Shown here in pieces: positions 8,116 to 17,624 of a stretch of 64,000 bases of DNA. The DNA comes from Bradyrhizobium sp. LTSP885 (lineage in GTDB: Bacteria > Pseudomonadota > Alphaproteobacteria > Rhizobiales > Xanthobacteraceae). The notes under the pieces are model-generated. The model was given only the letters and a program-made list of their open reading frames with translations, made no database searches and was not told the DNA's origin. A program made the translations under genes and the position numbers. The stretch is taken from contig NZ_JYMT01000012.1 in assembly GCF_000938305.1 (NCBI RefSeq), positions 1-64,000 on the forward strand, read 5' to 3'. How positions within the stretch are numbered: position 1 is the stretch's first letter; every line of letters begins with the position of its first letter.

Positions 8116-9462
8116 ATGTCTTATCTTAATCAGATTCTGAATGACGAGAGCGTGCTTCGCATGATGGCGATAGCCACCTTCAGCCTTCTTGTTCCACTGG
8201 GAGTTTATGTCGGTCGCATGAATGTGCGTGCCTCCCGGCACGAGATCGTGCTCGACCTCGAAAGACTGTTCCAGTTTGCAAAATCCGACGGCCGGCCGAT
8301 CATCCTGCCGTCCTTCGAGCTCGTCAAATACAAGTACGATCCCAAGTCCAACCCTAAGCGGAGCGGATCGACCAATGCCAACTCGATCCGCTACTACGTG
8401 TTTCCGGTCGCGATCTATGTCCTGCTGACTTATCTCTGCTTCGAATTCGCTTTCACACCGCGTAATTCCAGCGGCCTCTATGATCCCCATGGCCTGAGCT
8501 TTTACGCGCAACCCAAAGGGTGGCCGGGAATGGTCACCTACACATTCCTCAGCAGCTACATCTGGACGCTGCAATATCTGGTGCGGCGGATCGCGAATTT
8601 CGACCTGTCTCCGATCTCGTTCTTCACCTCCTTCATGCACATCACGCTGGCACTGTTCGTCAGCGCCGCGGTGGCGCAGAGCGGTGTCTTCGACCTGCTG
8701 GGCGACAAGCCGAAGATTGCTGCGGCGTTCGTCATCGGGTTCGTCCCCGACCTGTTCATCAGCGTGCTGATCGCGAAGTTTCCCTGGATTCGGCTGCGGC
8801 GCGTCTCACCGGCCAGCAAGGCGCTGCAGGAGGAGCTGCCACTCGACATGATCCTGGGCATCGACCCGTTTATGAAGCTTCGCCTCGGCGAGTTCGAGAT
8901 CGAGGACGTGCAGAACCTCGCGACGATGAATCCGATCCAGATATTCGTGGAGACGCCCTATGGACTCTACGAGGTAATCGACTGGGTCGCGCAGGCGCAA
9001 CTCATCCTTGCCGTCGGGCCGCTACGCACAATCGCGCTGCGCGAGATCCACATCCGCACCATCTTCGATCTCGAGCGCTGCCTCGACAATCCGCTCCTGA
9101 AGGAGCGCGTTGCCCGCATCCTGCTAGGACTGGACATCAGCGGCTTTACGGACAAGGCCGTCCCGGTCCCGCAGGACGGCGCAGTTGGGACCGAACGCAT
9201 CCTCGACCCAACCGACATCCTCGCCGCCGTCATCTCCTACATCCGCGACGATCTTCATGTCAGGCGGCTGCGGCAGATCTGGGATGTGATCAACAGCAGC
9301 CTGGACGGCCGCTACCATGAACCCAAGGGGCAGGCCGCGAAGGCCCGCGATGCAAAGACGGCGTCGCGGAAGCTTCCCTCCGAGCCGCCGCGCCCCCCGC
9401 ACAAGCCGAAAAACGGCGGCATCGATAAAGCGCCCCCCCAACCGTCCGGCGGCCCACATTGA
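8116..9462 (+). CDS. hypothetical multi-pass membrane protein
   Basis: I do not recognise this 448-residue protein. Hydrophobic segments occur near residues 13-32, 94-113, 168-190 and 201-222, with a weaker one near 140-157. A soluble region follows (about 240-345: [20 protein letters not shown], then a helical stretch mentioning [20 protein letters not shown]) that could be a helix-hairpin-helix-like or SAM-like bundle. The C-terminal ~60 residues are rich in Pro, Lys and Arg. The ATG at 8116 is chosen over an upstream ATG at 8044 because conserved-looking hydrophobic sequence begins there. It stands alone, followed by a strong hairpin, so it is probably monocistronic. Confidence 0.7.
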   Translation: MSYLNQILNDESVLRMMAIATFSLLVPLGVYVGRMNVRASRHEIVLDLERLFQFAKSDGRPIILPSFELVKYKYDPKSNPKRSGSTNANSIRYYVFPVAIYVLLTYLCFEFAFTPRNSSGLYDPHGLSFYAQPKGWPGMVTYTFLSSYIWTLQYLVRRIANFDLSPISFFTSFMHITLALFVSAAVAQSGVFDLLGDKPKIAAAFVIGFVPDLFISVLIAKFPWIRLRRVSPASKALQEELPLDMILGIDPFMKLRLGEFEIEDVQNLATMNPIQIFVETPYGLYEVIDWVAQAQLILAVGPLRTIALREIHIRTIFDLERCLDNPLLKERVARILLGLDISGFTDKAVPVPQDGAVGTERILDPTDILAAVISYIRDDLHVRRLRQIWDVINSSLDGRYHEPKGQAAKARDAKTASRKLPSEPPRPPHKPKNGGIDKAPPQPSGGPH

Positions 9463-9502
9463 AGCGCGATTTCGCCCGTCAGCGACGCGTGGACGCAAAG
9501 CA

Positions 9503-9547
9503 AAGGCCCCGGTGGAACGCGAAGCATCGCGTTCACACCAGGGCCTT
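9503..9547. terminator. bidirectional hairpin terminator candidate
   Basis: AAGGCCC (9503-9509) pairs with GGGCCTT (9541-9547), and inside it AACGCGA (9516-9522) pairs with TCGCGTT (9527-9533). It lies between two convergent genes. There is no long T-run on either side, so efficiency is uncertain. Confidence 0.6.
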
Positions 9548-9581
9548 GATCATTGAACCATGGAACGCGGCGTTGCCTGCG

Positions 9582-10640
9582 TCAGACCGCGCCGGCCTTC
9601 TGCGCGTAGTCCCATGACGCCTGCGACAGCGGCACGGTGCGCTTGGCCGATTCGAGGGCCTTGGCATTCGCGGCGGTGCCGTCGCGGACCCGCCCCGCAA
9701 TACCCTGGGTGATGCCGGCAAGGCGGAACAGATTGTAGGAGAAGTACCAGTTCAAATCCGGCACCGTCATGCCGGTGACGTTGCAATAGATCTGCGCGGC
9801 TTCGTCCTGGCTCGGAATGTTCAGCGCCTTGAGGTCGGCGCCCGCCAGGCCCGGCATGGTCCACTGCATCAGCAGATAGGTGAAGTCGGCCATGGGATCG
9901 CCGAGCGTCGACAACTCCCAGTCCAGCACCGCCTGCACCCGCGGCTCGGTGGCATGGAAGATCATATTGTCGAGGCGGTAGTCGCCGTGCACGACCGAGA
10001 CCCGCTCCTGCGGCGGCACGGTCTTCGGCAGCCACTCGGCGAGCTTCTCGAATTCCGGAATGTGCTGCGTTTCCGACGCGCGATACTGCTTGGTCCAGCG
10101 ATCGACCTGGCGCGCGAAATAATTGCCGGGCTTGCCGAAGTCGCCGAGCCCGATCTTCTGGGGCTCGAGCATGTGCAGATGCGCCAGCGTCTCGATCTTG
10201 CTGATGAAGATCTTTCGGCGCGCCTCCGGCTCCTGGCTCGGCAGCGCCGGATCCCAGAACACCCGCCCCTCTTCCATCGACATGATGTAGAAGGCGGAAC
10301 CGACCACGGCGTCGTCGGTGCACAGCGCGTAGGCTTTGGCGACCGGAAAATTCTGCTTGCCGAGGGCGGCGATGACGCGGAACTCGCGATCGACCGCATG
10401 CGCCGACGGCAACAATTTACCGAACGGACGACGGCGCATCACGTAGGAACGGCCGGGCGTCTCGATCTGGTAGGTCGGGTTGGACTGACCGCCCTTGAAT
10501 TGCAGGACCTTCAGCGGGCCCTGATAGCCTTCGACGTGTTCCCGCATCCAGGCGTCGAGGTTCGCCTCGTTGATACGATGGCGCTCCTCGACTTCCCTTG
10601 TGCCGGAAAATTCTTCGTCTTTCCTGACGCCGTCCGCCAC
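9582..10640 (-). CDS. phosphotransferase-family protein (APH-like acyl-CoA kinase)
   Basis: Aminoglycoside-phosphotransferase-fold kinase of 352 residues. The catalytic loop HGDYRLDN is at 218-225 and the metal-binding Asp at 240 (LDWELSTLGDP); the nucleotide-binding part includes FKGGQSNPTYQI (48-59). The LDWELSTLGDP wording is typical of the acyl-CoA-associated subgroup (ACAD10/ACAD11 kinase domain, LvaA) rather than true antibiotic kinases. The gene follows an acyl-CoA dehydrogenase gene on the same strand with 139 bp between, so the pair likely phosphorylates and then eliminates phosphate from a 4-hydroxyacyl-CoA. That specific substrate is inference. Confidence 0.85.
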   Translation of the reverse strand: MADGVRKDEEFSGTREVEERHRINEANLDAWMREHVEGYQGPLKVLQFKGGQSNPTYQIETPGRSYVMRRRPFGKLLPSAHAVDREFRVIAALGKQNFPVAKAYALCTDDAVVGSAFYIMSMEEGRVFWDPALPSQEPEARRKIFISKIETLAHLHMLEPQKIGLGDFGKPGNYFARQVDRWTKQYRASETQHIPEFEKLAEWLPKTVPPQERVSVVHGDYRLDNMIFHATEPRVQAVLDWELSTLGDPMADFTYLLMQWTMPGLAGADLKALNIPSQDEAAQIYCNVTGMTVPDLNWYFSYNLFRLAGITQGIAGRVRDGTAANAKALESAKRTVPLSQASWDYAQKAGAV

Positions 10641-10730
10641 GATGACGCTCCCTCAACTGTTCTTGGAGAGCGCCATCTGAGGCCAGCTCCCTAAATCAGG
10701 CTGGCTCGCCAGCCCGATTTTTTCTACGTT

Positions 10731-10779
10731 TTGAGCATGATCTTCCGGAAAACCGGTGTCCACTTTTCCGGATCATGCT

Positions 10780-10784
<5 letters not shown>
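10731..10784. repeat. intergenic palindromic repeat between kinase and acyl-CoA dehydrogenase genes
   Basis: GAGCATGATC near 10734 is mirrored by GATCATGCTC near 10772, enclosing TTCCGGAAAA and CTTTTCCGGA. This almost perfect palindrome resembles a repeat family frequent in Bradyrhizobium (from memory). As it lies between two co-directional genes, it may act as an attenuator or mRNA stabiliser. Confidence 0.65.
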
Positions 10785-12012
<1,228 letters not shown>

Positions 12013-12149
12013 GGGACGCTCCTCGTTTTTCTAGACTTGGGCCGTACTGTCCACCCCGCGCCCGCGCGCCGCAAGGGCGTTCGCCGGAACACGCTGAGTT
12101 GGCGTGCCAGAACGCCGCCCCGCGAGATGCAGATTGACATTTCCGGCTG

Positions 12150-12180
12150 TTCAAACGATAGTTTCATACATATGTTTGAA
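12150..12180. promoter_or_regulatory. candidate TetR operator
   Basis: TTCAAAC (12150-12156) and GTTTGAA (12174-12180) form an inverted repeat over 31 bp between the divergent acyl-CoA dehydrogenase and TetR genes. Spacing and placement are typical of TetR-family sites; the assignment is inferential. Confidence 0.55.
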
Positions 12181-12207
12181 ATGCAACCGCAGCATCGGGG
12201 GTAACCC

Positions 12208-12900
12208 ATGCCGAGCGACCAGACCCGATCCGCCATTCTTGCCGCCGCCGAACGCCTCTATGCCGACCGTGGCTTCGGCGACGTCACGCTGCGCGACATC
12301 GTCGCGGAGGCGAACGTCAACCTCGCGGCCGTGAACTACCATTTCGGCTCCAAGGACGAGTTGATCGCGGAGCTGTTCGTCACCCGCAGCATCCAGACCA
12401 ATCGCGAACGCCTCAATGAATTGAAGGCGGCTGAGGAAAAGGGCGGCGGCCGCGCTTCGATCGAGGATATCATGCGCGCTTTGGTCGGCCCAACCTTGCG
12501 CGGCTGCCTCGGCCCCGACCGCGAAGGCTCCACGGCGGCGCGCTTCATGATCCGCGCCTCGATCGAATCGGTGCCGCCGATCCGCCGCATCAAGAACCGC
12601 GAGGTCGATCATTTGCGCAAATTCGCAGCCGCGATGCGCCGCGCGATGCCTGGCCGCGACGACACCGAACTCTATTGGGGCCTGAACTTTGCGCTTGCGA
12701 TGGCGCACCACACCATCCGCGAGAAGGAACGGCTGATCCGGCTCTCGGAAGGCAAATGCGATCTCGACGACGTCGCAGGGATCATCGACCGTGTGGTCGC
12801 TGTGTCGGTGATGGCGCTGACGACGGGAGATGCCGCAAGCAAATCACCGCCCGCGCGGCCGGCCGTGGTGCACGGGCGGCTGACGCGGCAGGATTTGTGA
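12208..12900 (+). CDS. TetR/AcrR-family transcriptional regulator
   Basis: Repressor of 230 residues. The N-terminal helix-turn-helix is clear (ILAAAERLYADRGFGDVTLR, then VNLAAVNYHFGSKDELIAEL, about residues 8-57). The C-terminal region resembles the CecR/YbiH-like ligand-binding domain with a long helical pocket. A GGGGGT stretch precedes the ATG at 12208. It is transcribed away from the acyl-CoA dehydrogenase and kinase genes, so an acyl-CoA or a related intermediate is the likely inducer. Confidence 0.88.
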   Translation: MPSDQTRSAILAAAERLYADRGFGDVTLRDIVAEANVNLAAVNYHFGSKDELIAELFVTRSIQTNRERLNELKAAEEKGGGRASIEDIMRALVGPTLRGCLGPDREGSTAARFMIRASIESVPPIRRIKNREVDHLRKFAAAMRRAMPGRDDTELYWGLNFALAMAHHTIREKERLIRLSEGKCDLDDVAGIIDRVVAVSVMALTTGDAASKSPPARPAVVHGRLTRQDL

Positions 12901-12913
12901 AACGCCCCTGACC

Positions 12914-13309
12914 TCACACCATCGCGATGCAGTCAACCTCGACGTCGAACGGCCCGGTCCATTCCGGGATACAGACGAAGATACGCGCCGGCGGTTCGTG
13001 CGGGAAATACTTTGCATAGACCGCGTTGAACGTGGCGAAGTGCTTGGCGGACGTGCAGAACACGTTGCACTTCATGACATTGTCGAGCGTGGCGCCGGCG
13101 GCTTCGAGACACTGCTTGAGCTGTGCCATGACCAGTTCGCTCTGCCGTTCGATCGACGCGCCGGCGGCGAACTCGCCGGTTGCGGGATCGAATGGCGGCA
13201 AACCGGAGACAAAGATCATGTTCCCGGCCCGGGTCACGGCCGACGCCGGCGCCTTCCAGCGCTCCAGCCAGCTGGAGATCGGCTCGACGCGAACGACTTC
13301 TCGTTTCAT
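12914..13309 (-). CDS. RidA/YjgF/YER057c family protein
   Basis: Small trimeric RidA-type protein of 131 residues, a family that hydrolyses reactive enamines/imines or acts in degradative pathways. The central motif NMIFVSGLPPFDPATGE and the C-terminal segment PPARIFVCIPEW fit. The canonical RidA catalytic Arg (ARxxV near residue 105) appears as PARIFV. The start at 13309 (MKREVV) is preferred over 13345 because it has GGTGG upstream and gives the family length. It converges on the TetR gene and is followed upstream by a BKACE gene on the same strand, hinting at a shared amine-related pathway. Confidence 0.83.
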   Translation of the reverse strand: MKREVVRVEPISSWLERWKAPASAVTRAGNMIFVSGLPPFDPATGEFAAGASIERQSELVMAQLKQCLEAAGATLDNVMKCNVFCTSAKHFATFNAVYAKYFPHEPPARIFVCIPEWTGPFDVEVDCIAMV

Positions 13310-13410
13310 GGGTGCCACCTGCGATGGGATGATCGATGGCGCCAAACTAGCAGGCTTGTGTCAACAATGATTCGATACCGGTCGAAGTGTGGATGATGAT
13401 CGCGACGGTC

Positions 13411-14127
13411 TCATGCCCCGCGATAGATCGCAACAGCCGCCGCAGCCAGCTCCGCATTGTCGGCTGCCTCGGTCCCGTCGGGTAACGCCTTGCCATCTTC
13501 GAGGCCGATCCGCGTCGACCAGCGCCGCCGGCGCGCCTCCGCGACGAACGGCCAGACGGTGGCGTCGAAGCCATGCAGCAATATCTGACGCCGGACATTG
13601 GCGCGATCGAGCACCGAGGCGACGTCATCCGCGATCCGCAGCGCCTTACCGAGGTCCTGCACGTCGATTTCGATCAGGACCCGAAACACGTCCTGATGCC
13701 CGGGAAGCCGGACAAAGCGCTCGGCGTCGGCGGCCGATGCGAGGCCGGCTTCGATCCCGACATGGCGGCCGCGCAGCAGCTCCATCACCGCCGGCGCGTC
13801 GGGCTCGGACAGATTGACCGACGCATAGTCAGGCAACTGTCGCCAAGCAGCGATCGCAGCCCGCGTCCGCTCCACATCGTTCTCGATCCACGCCCCGGTG
13901 GAGACGCCGATCAGGGTGCCGGGACAGCTTTGCCGGACGGCCAGAACCGCCTCATCGACGGCATTCAGGCTTTCGCGGCGTTCGACGCCGCGCGGATGGA
14001 TATGCAGTTCGGCGGCACCTGCCGCGACACAGGTTGCCCCATCGCCCGCCATCGCGTCCGCCGACAGCGGAAGGTGCGGGTGAAAATCAGTGGGACGCGC
14101 GCCGTTGAGGCAGGCCTGAACAATCAT
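13411..14127 (-). CDS. BKACE (3-keto-5-aminohexanoate cleavage enzyme family, DUF849) protein
   Basis: Zinc-dependent TIM-barrel enzyme; family members condense a beta-keto acid with acetyl-CoA to give acetoacetate and a new CoA ester. The metal-binding motif LHIHPRG (His42 and His44) follows GAAE, and the N-terminal strand MIVQACLNGA is typical. At 238 residues it is shorter than the ~275-310 residues of most BKACE, matching a shorter DUF849 subgroup. It lies between the RidA-like and CoA-transferase genes on the same strand, so a CoA-thioester pathway is plausible. The exact keto acid is unknown. Confidence 0.8.
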   Translation of the reverse strand: MIVQACLNGARPTDFHPHLPLSADAMAGDGATCVAAGAAELHIHPRGVERRESLNAVDEAVLAVRQSCPGTLIGVSTGAWIENDVERTRAAIAAWRQLPDYASVNLSEPDAPAVMELLRGRHVGIEAGLASAADAERFVRLPGHQDVFRVLIEIDVQDLGKALRIADDVASVLDRANVRRQILLHGFDATVWPFVAEARRRRWSTRIGLEDGKALPDGTEAADNAELAAAAVAIYRGA

Positions 14128-14221
14128 CTGCGGTCACGCCCCAGCTTTGCTTGACGCGGCGATCAATCGCATCACGGTAGTTCAGCGGCGATGGAATGTC
14201 ACCGCCGCTCTACCCTGCCCG

Positions 14222-15448
14222 CTATACGATCCCTTGCGCCTTCAGCCCGTCGACCTTGGCCTCGTCGTAGCCGATCGTCGCCAGCACGTCCTTGGTGTCG
14301 GCGCCGAGCAGCGGCGGGGCGCGGTAGTCGGTGATCGGGGTGCCAGAAAAGGTCAGCGCATTGCGGATCAGCGACAAATCAGGTTCGTAGGGATGATCGA
14401 CCTTGACCCGCATGCCGTGCGATTGCACGTGCGGGTCGTTGAACACCTGCTCGAAATTGTTGATCGGACCTGATGGCACGCCGGCCTCCTCCAGCTTGTC
14501 CAGCCAGTACGCGACCGGTTGCTTCAGGAACAGCCCGGCGAAGATCGCCATGATCTCCTTGCCGTGCACGACACGGTCGTTGTTCTTGACGAAGCGCTTG
14601 TCGTTGGCGAGCTCGGGCTCGCCGAGCACCGCGCAGGTGCGCTGGAACTGGCCGTCATTGCCGACCACCAGCATCAGCTCGCCGTCGGTGCAGCGGAACA
14701 CACCTGCCGGCATGCCGCCATTGCCCCAGGTGCCGCGGCGCGGCGGCATCTTGCCGTTGACGAGGTAGATCTGGAGCCAATGCGACAGCGAGGCGATCAC
14801 GGTGTCGAACAGGCAGACGTCGACATGCTGCCCTTCGCCATTGTTGGCGTCGCGATGGTAGAGCGCCGAGAGAATCCCGATCGAGGTGTTCATGCCGGTC
14901 ATGTAATCGACGATCGAGGGGCCGACCTTCATCGGACCCTCGCCAGGCTCGCCGTCGATATGGCCGGTGACGCTCATCAACCCGCCCATCGCCTGCAGGA
15001 TCGCGTCATAGCCGGCGCGCCCAGCATAGGGACCGGTCTGGCCGAAGCCGGTCACCGAGCAATAGATGATGCCGGGGTTGAGCTGCTTGATGGTTTCGTA
15101 ATCGAGGCCATAGCGCTTGAGGTCGCCGACCTTGTAGTTCTCCATCATCACGTCGACCGACTTGGCCAGCTCACGGATGATCGCCTGCCCTTCGGGCTTT
15201 GCGATGTTGACGGTGACCGACTTCTTGTTGCGGTTGGCGCAGAGGTAGAACGAGTTGTTGTTGTTCTGCTTGCCGTCCGGGTCCGTCAGGTAAGGCGGGC
15301 CAAAGGCGCGGGCGTCGTCGCCGCCACCGGGGCGCTCGATCTTGATCACCTCGGCGCCGAGATCCGCCAGCATCTGGGCCGACAGCGGGCCCGCAAGCAC
15401 CCGCGTCAGGTCGAGAATTTTGATGCCCGAGAGTGGCAGAGCCGACAT
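14222..15448 (-). CDS. family III CoA-transferase (CaiB/BaiF)
   Basis: Cytosolic enzyme that moves CoA between carboxylic acids through an aspartyl-CoA anhydride. The 408-residue protein has the N-terminal GIKILDLTRVLAGPLSAQML, ADLGAEVIKIERPGGGDDAR, and GYDAILQAMGGLM with the probable catalytic Asp148. The ATG at 15448 is preceded by a very strong GGAGGAAGG, so the extended frame to 15571 is not used. It lies 94 bp upstream of the BKACE gene and may be co-transcribed with it. Substrate acid not predictable from sequence. Confidence 0.9.
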   Translation of the reverse strand: MSALPLSGIKILDLTRVLAGPLSAQMLADLGAEVIKIERPGGGDDARAFGPPYLTDPDGKQNNNNSFYLCANRNKKSVTVNIAKPEGQAIIRELAKSVDVMMENYKVGDLKRYGLDYETIKQLNPGIIYCSVTGFGQTGPYAGRAGYDAILQAMGGLMSVTGHIDGEPGEGPMKVGPSIVDYMTGMNTSIGILSALYHRDANNGEGQHVDVCLFDTVIASLSHWLQIYLVNGKMPPRRGTWGNGGMPAGVFRCTDGELMLVVGNDGQFQRTCAVLGEPELANDKRFVKNNDRVVHGKEIMAIFAGLFLKQPVAYWLDKLEEAGVPSGPINNFEQVFNDPHVQSHGMRVKVDHPYEPDLSLIRNALTFSGTPITDYRAPPLLGADTKDVLATIGYDEAKVDGLKAQGIV

Positions 15449-15709
15449 GAACCTTCCTCCGATATTTTGCAAAATCTTGATTATGCGGCGCCGGGGCATG
15501 TCCCGGCGCGGCAGAGCTTGCCGATACACCATTTTGGCAGCGCGAGCACTGCGTTGTCGGCATGACACCATCCGCCTGCGGCCTATGTGCGGTGCGCCCG
15601 CGGGTTTTTGCCGGAGCCAGCCGGACCGTTCCCCCGCGCGATTGTGAAGCGGCCGACATCAATTTGACGCCGCGGCAACGGTAGCGTGGCGCGATCAGGA
15701 GGCCAGAAC

Positions 15710-15973
15710 ATGCGCGAGGATATGCGGACGATATTTGCGGCGGGAATAGCTCTCGCCATAATCGCTGCCACCATGGCGGCAGCAGACGCCCGTGGCGGAC
15801 ACGGCGGGCATGGCGGCTTCCATATGCACGGTATGCGCACCGGCGGCGCAGACGGCGCCGGCGGATTGGCCGCCGACAAGCGTCACGCCGACGATCCCTA
15901 CACCAAGGCGGCCTCCGAGGAGGAAGACCGCCTGCTCAACAGCAAGCTGAAAAGCATCTGCCGCGGCTGCTAG
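15710..15973 (+). CDS. small secreted Gly/His-rich protein
   Basis: 87-residue protein that I do not recognise. Start at the ATG at 15710, with AGGAGG about seven bases upstream. Residues 5-27 form a Sec signal (TIFAAGIALAIIAATMAAADA), then comes a Gly/His-rich stretch (RGGHGGHGGFHMHGM) able to bind metal ions, and the C terminus has a Cys pair in ICRGC. Its last four bases overlap the end of the convergent acyltransferase gene. Plausible as a periplasmic small metal-binding or stress protein, but that is inference from composition. Confidence 0.7.
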   Translation: MREDMRTIFAAGIALAIIAATMAAADARGGHGGHGGFHMHGMRTGGADGAGGLAADKRHADDPYTKAASEEEDRLLNSKLKSICRGC

Positions 15974-17088
15974 GCCTTGAGTTCAGCGGCGACCAGCGGC
16001 GCAGTCGGTCGCTGCGCGCCTGCGGGCTTGCGCAGCCGGCGGCTGAAGAACCGCAGCATCGGCCGCTCGATGGCATAGTGGATGGCGCAGCCGACCACGA
16101 CCGCGACCAGAACGCCACTCAGGAAGAACCCTACCGGCGACCACGCGCCGGTGACCAGCCGTGCCCAGACGTCGCGGAACGGCCGCAGCACCATCGTGTG
16201 GCTGAGATAGATGCTGTAGGACGCATCGCCCAGGATCGTCAGCCAGAACGTTGCGCGGGACTCCTTCAGCGGCGGGCAAAGCACGAGACCTCCGACGATC
16301 AGCATCGCGGGAAGCCCCGCCGAGAACACCGCGGGCCAGTTGAATTCGGGATAGCCGAGCGCCACGCCGGCGAGCACAAGAGCGATGGCGGCGATCCGGC
16401 TGACGCGAAAACCGCTCTGGTAGATCAAGCCGAGATAAATGCCGAGGACGAATTCCAGGATCAGGCCGTCGGTCCAGGTGAACAGCATTGGCGTGGAGAT
16501 ATCGAGGTTGCGCCCGAGGATCGCGAGCGTGAGGAAGCCTGTGGTCAGGATCGCGATGCCGATGCGCCGTGGCCACAGGATGGCGAACGCGAAGGCGGCG
16601 TAGAAGAACATCTCGTAATCGAGCGTCCAGCCCTGCCCCAGGATCGGGCGCAAATCATCGGCCGCGCGGAGCACCGGAATGAAGAGATATGAGCTGGCGA
16701 TATAGTGCCATTTGTCGGCGGGGAGTTCGAGCGAATGCGGCGCCATCAGCACGCCTGCAACCATCACCGTCGTCAGCACCCAGTAGAGCGGCACGATGCG
16801 GATGATGCGGCGGACCAGGAACGCTTTCCACGCGCCCGGCTCGCCGAAACTCTTCGTGGTCAGGATCATGATGAAGCCCGAGATCACGAAGAAGATGTGG
16901 ATCCCGAACGACCACGGAATGTGCGCAAACCACGACGGCGCGAGGCCTGCCTTCTCGCGCAGAAACTCGGTATGGAAATTGAGATGATGGATCACGACCA
17001 TCATAGCCGCGATGCCGCGCAGCCACTGGACCGAAGGCAGCATCTCGGTTGTTGACCCGGCGATGCGGACCGCACTCGCACCCTTCAC
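15970..17088 (-). CDS. acyltransferase-3 family (OafA/YrhL-type) membrane protein
   Basis: Integral membrane O-acyltransferase of about ten helices, a family that acetylates lipopolysaccharide, exopolysaccharide, Nod factors or peptidoglycan. Family hallmarks are SVQWLRGIAAMMVVIHHLNF near the start (the His of the VIHH motif is functionally important) and SIYLSHTMVLRPF towards the end. I prefer the GTG at 17088, which has GGGAG upstream and gives 372 residues; an ATG at 17043 would shave off only non-conserved residues. No glycan genes are nearby, so the acceptor is unknown. Confidence 0.85.
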   Translation of the reverse strand: MKGASAVRIAGSTTEMLPSVQWLRGIAAMMVVIHHLNFHTEFLREKAGLAPSWFAHIPWSFGIHIFFVISGFIMILTTKSFGEPGAWKAFLVRRIIRIVPLYWVLTTVMVAGVLMAPHSLELPADKWHYIASSYLFIPVLRAADDLRPILGQGWTLDYEMFFYAAFAFAILWPRRIGIAILTTGFLTLAILGRNLDISTPMLFTWTDGLILEFVLGIYLGLIYQSGFRVSRIAAIALVLAGVALGYPEFNWPAVFSAGLPAMLIVGGLVLCPPLKESRATFWLTILGDASYSIYLSHTMVLRPFRDVWARLVTGAWSPVGFFLSGVLVAVVVGCAIHYAIERPMLRFFSRRLRKPAGAQRPTAPLVAAELKA

Positions 17089-17166
17089 AAGCCGCTTCTC
17101 CCTGCCAAGACGCAATTCAGAAGGCCAAAATGCGCCTTCGATCGACTGCAAATTAGCGTCGCAGCA

Positions 17167-17599
17167 GCAATTGACAACGAACGCTGTCGCTTAATCTAAC
17201 CAATCAACTTTAATGCGGCCGGCATCTCGAAACGGGGCGCTTCGCCGTCACGGCGATGCCGCGTTCTCGGACATGTGCGTCCCGAACCGAGTCACGTCGC
17301 GCCCACGGCGATCCGCTCAGACACGCAAGGACGGCGTCACTCGATCACGCCGCTCCATCTTCAAGCGCAACGCCCGTTCAGCGCGTTCCGAGTGACGACG
17401 TCGAACAGCAGCTTGAAATTCAACAGCAGGATGATGGCGGCCACGATCCAAGCCGCGATCGCAATCGGCCTCGTGCGCGGGCCTTCGTCTGCCGCTCCGG
17501 ATTCCACCGTCATGATCGCTGTCCTCGCGTCGCAATTGACAATCAATTGCAACTAGCTTGACAGCCCGCCGCGCGCCGGGCAACCTTGTTGCAATTGAC
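17167..17599 (+). repeat. three copies of GCAATTGAC near porin promoter
   Basis: The 9-mer GCAATTGAC occurs at 17167-17175, 17532-17540 and 17591-17599, all in the same orientation and all in the intergenic area before the porin gene. The last two sit within 100 bp of the porin start, next to TTGACA-like hexamers, so they could be regulator or promoter elements. Chance recurrence of an AT-rich word cannot be excluded. Confidence 0.35.
17361..17513 (-). CDS. small single-span membrane protein
   Basis: 50-residue frame beginning at the ATG at 17513, with GAGGA about nine bases upstream. Residues 17-40 (PIAIAAWIVAAIILLLNFKL, LFDVV) form one strong transmembrane helix with a short polar N terminus. 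The helix resembles the last helix of Nramp-type metal transporters, so the gene might be a remnant, but the ribosome binding site and proper start argue for a true small membrane protein. Unknown function; divergent from the porin gene. Confidence 0.5.
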   Translation of the reverse strand: MTVESGAADEGPRTRPIAIAAWIVAAIILLLNFKLLFDVVTRNALNGRCA

Positions 17600-17624
17600 T
17601 TGCAATAGCGAAATGGGGCGAACG

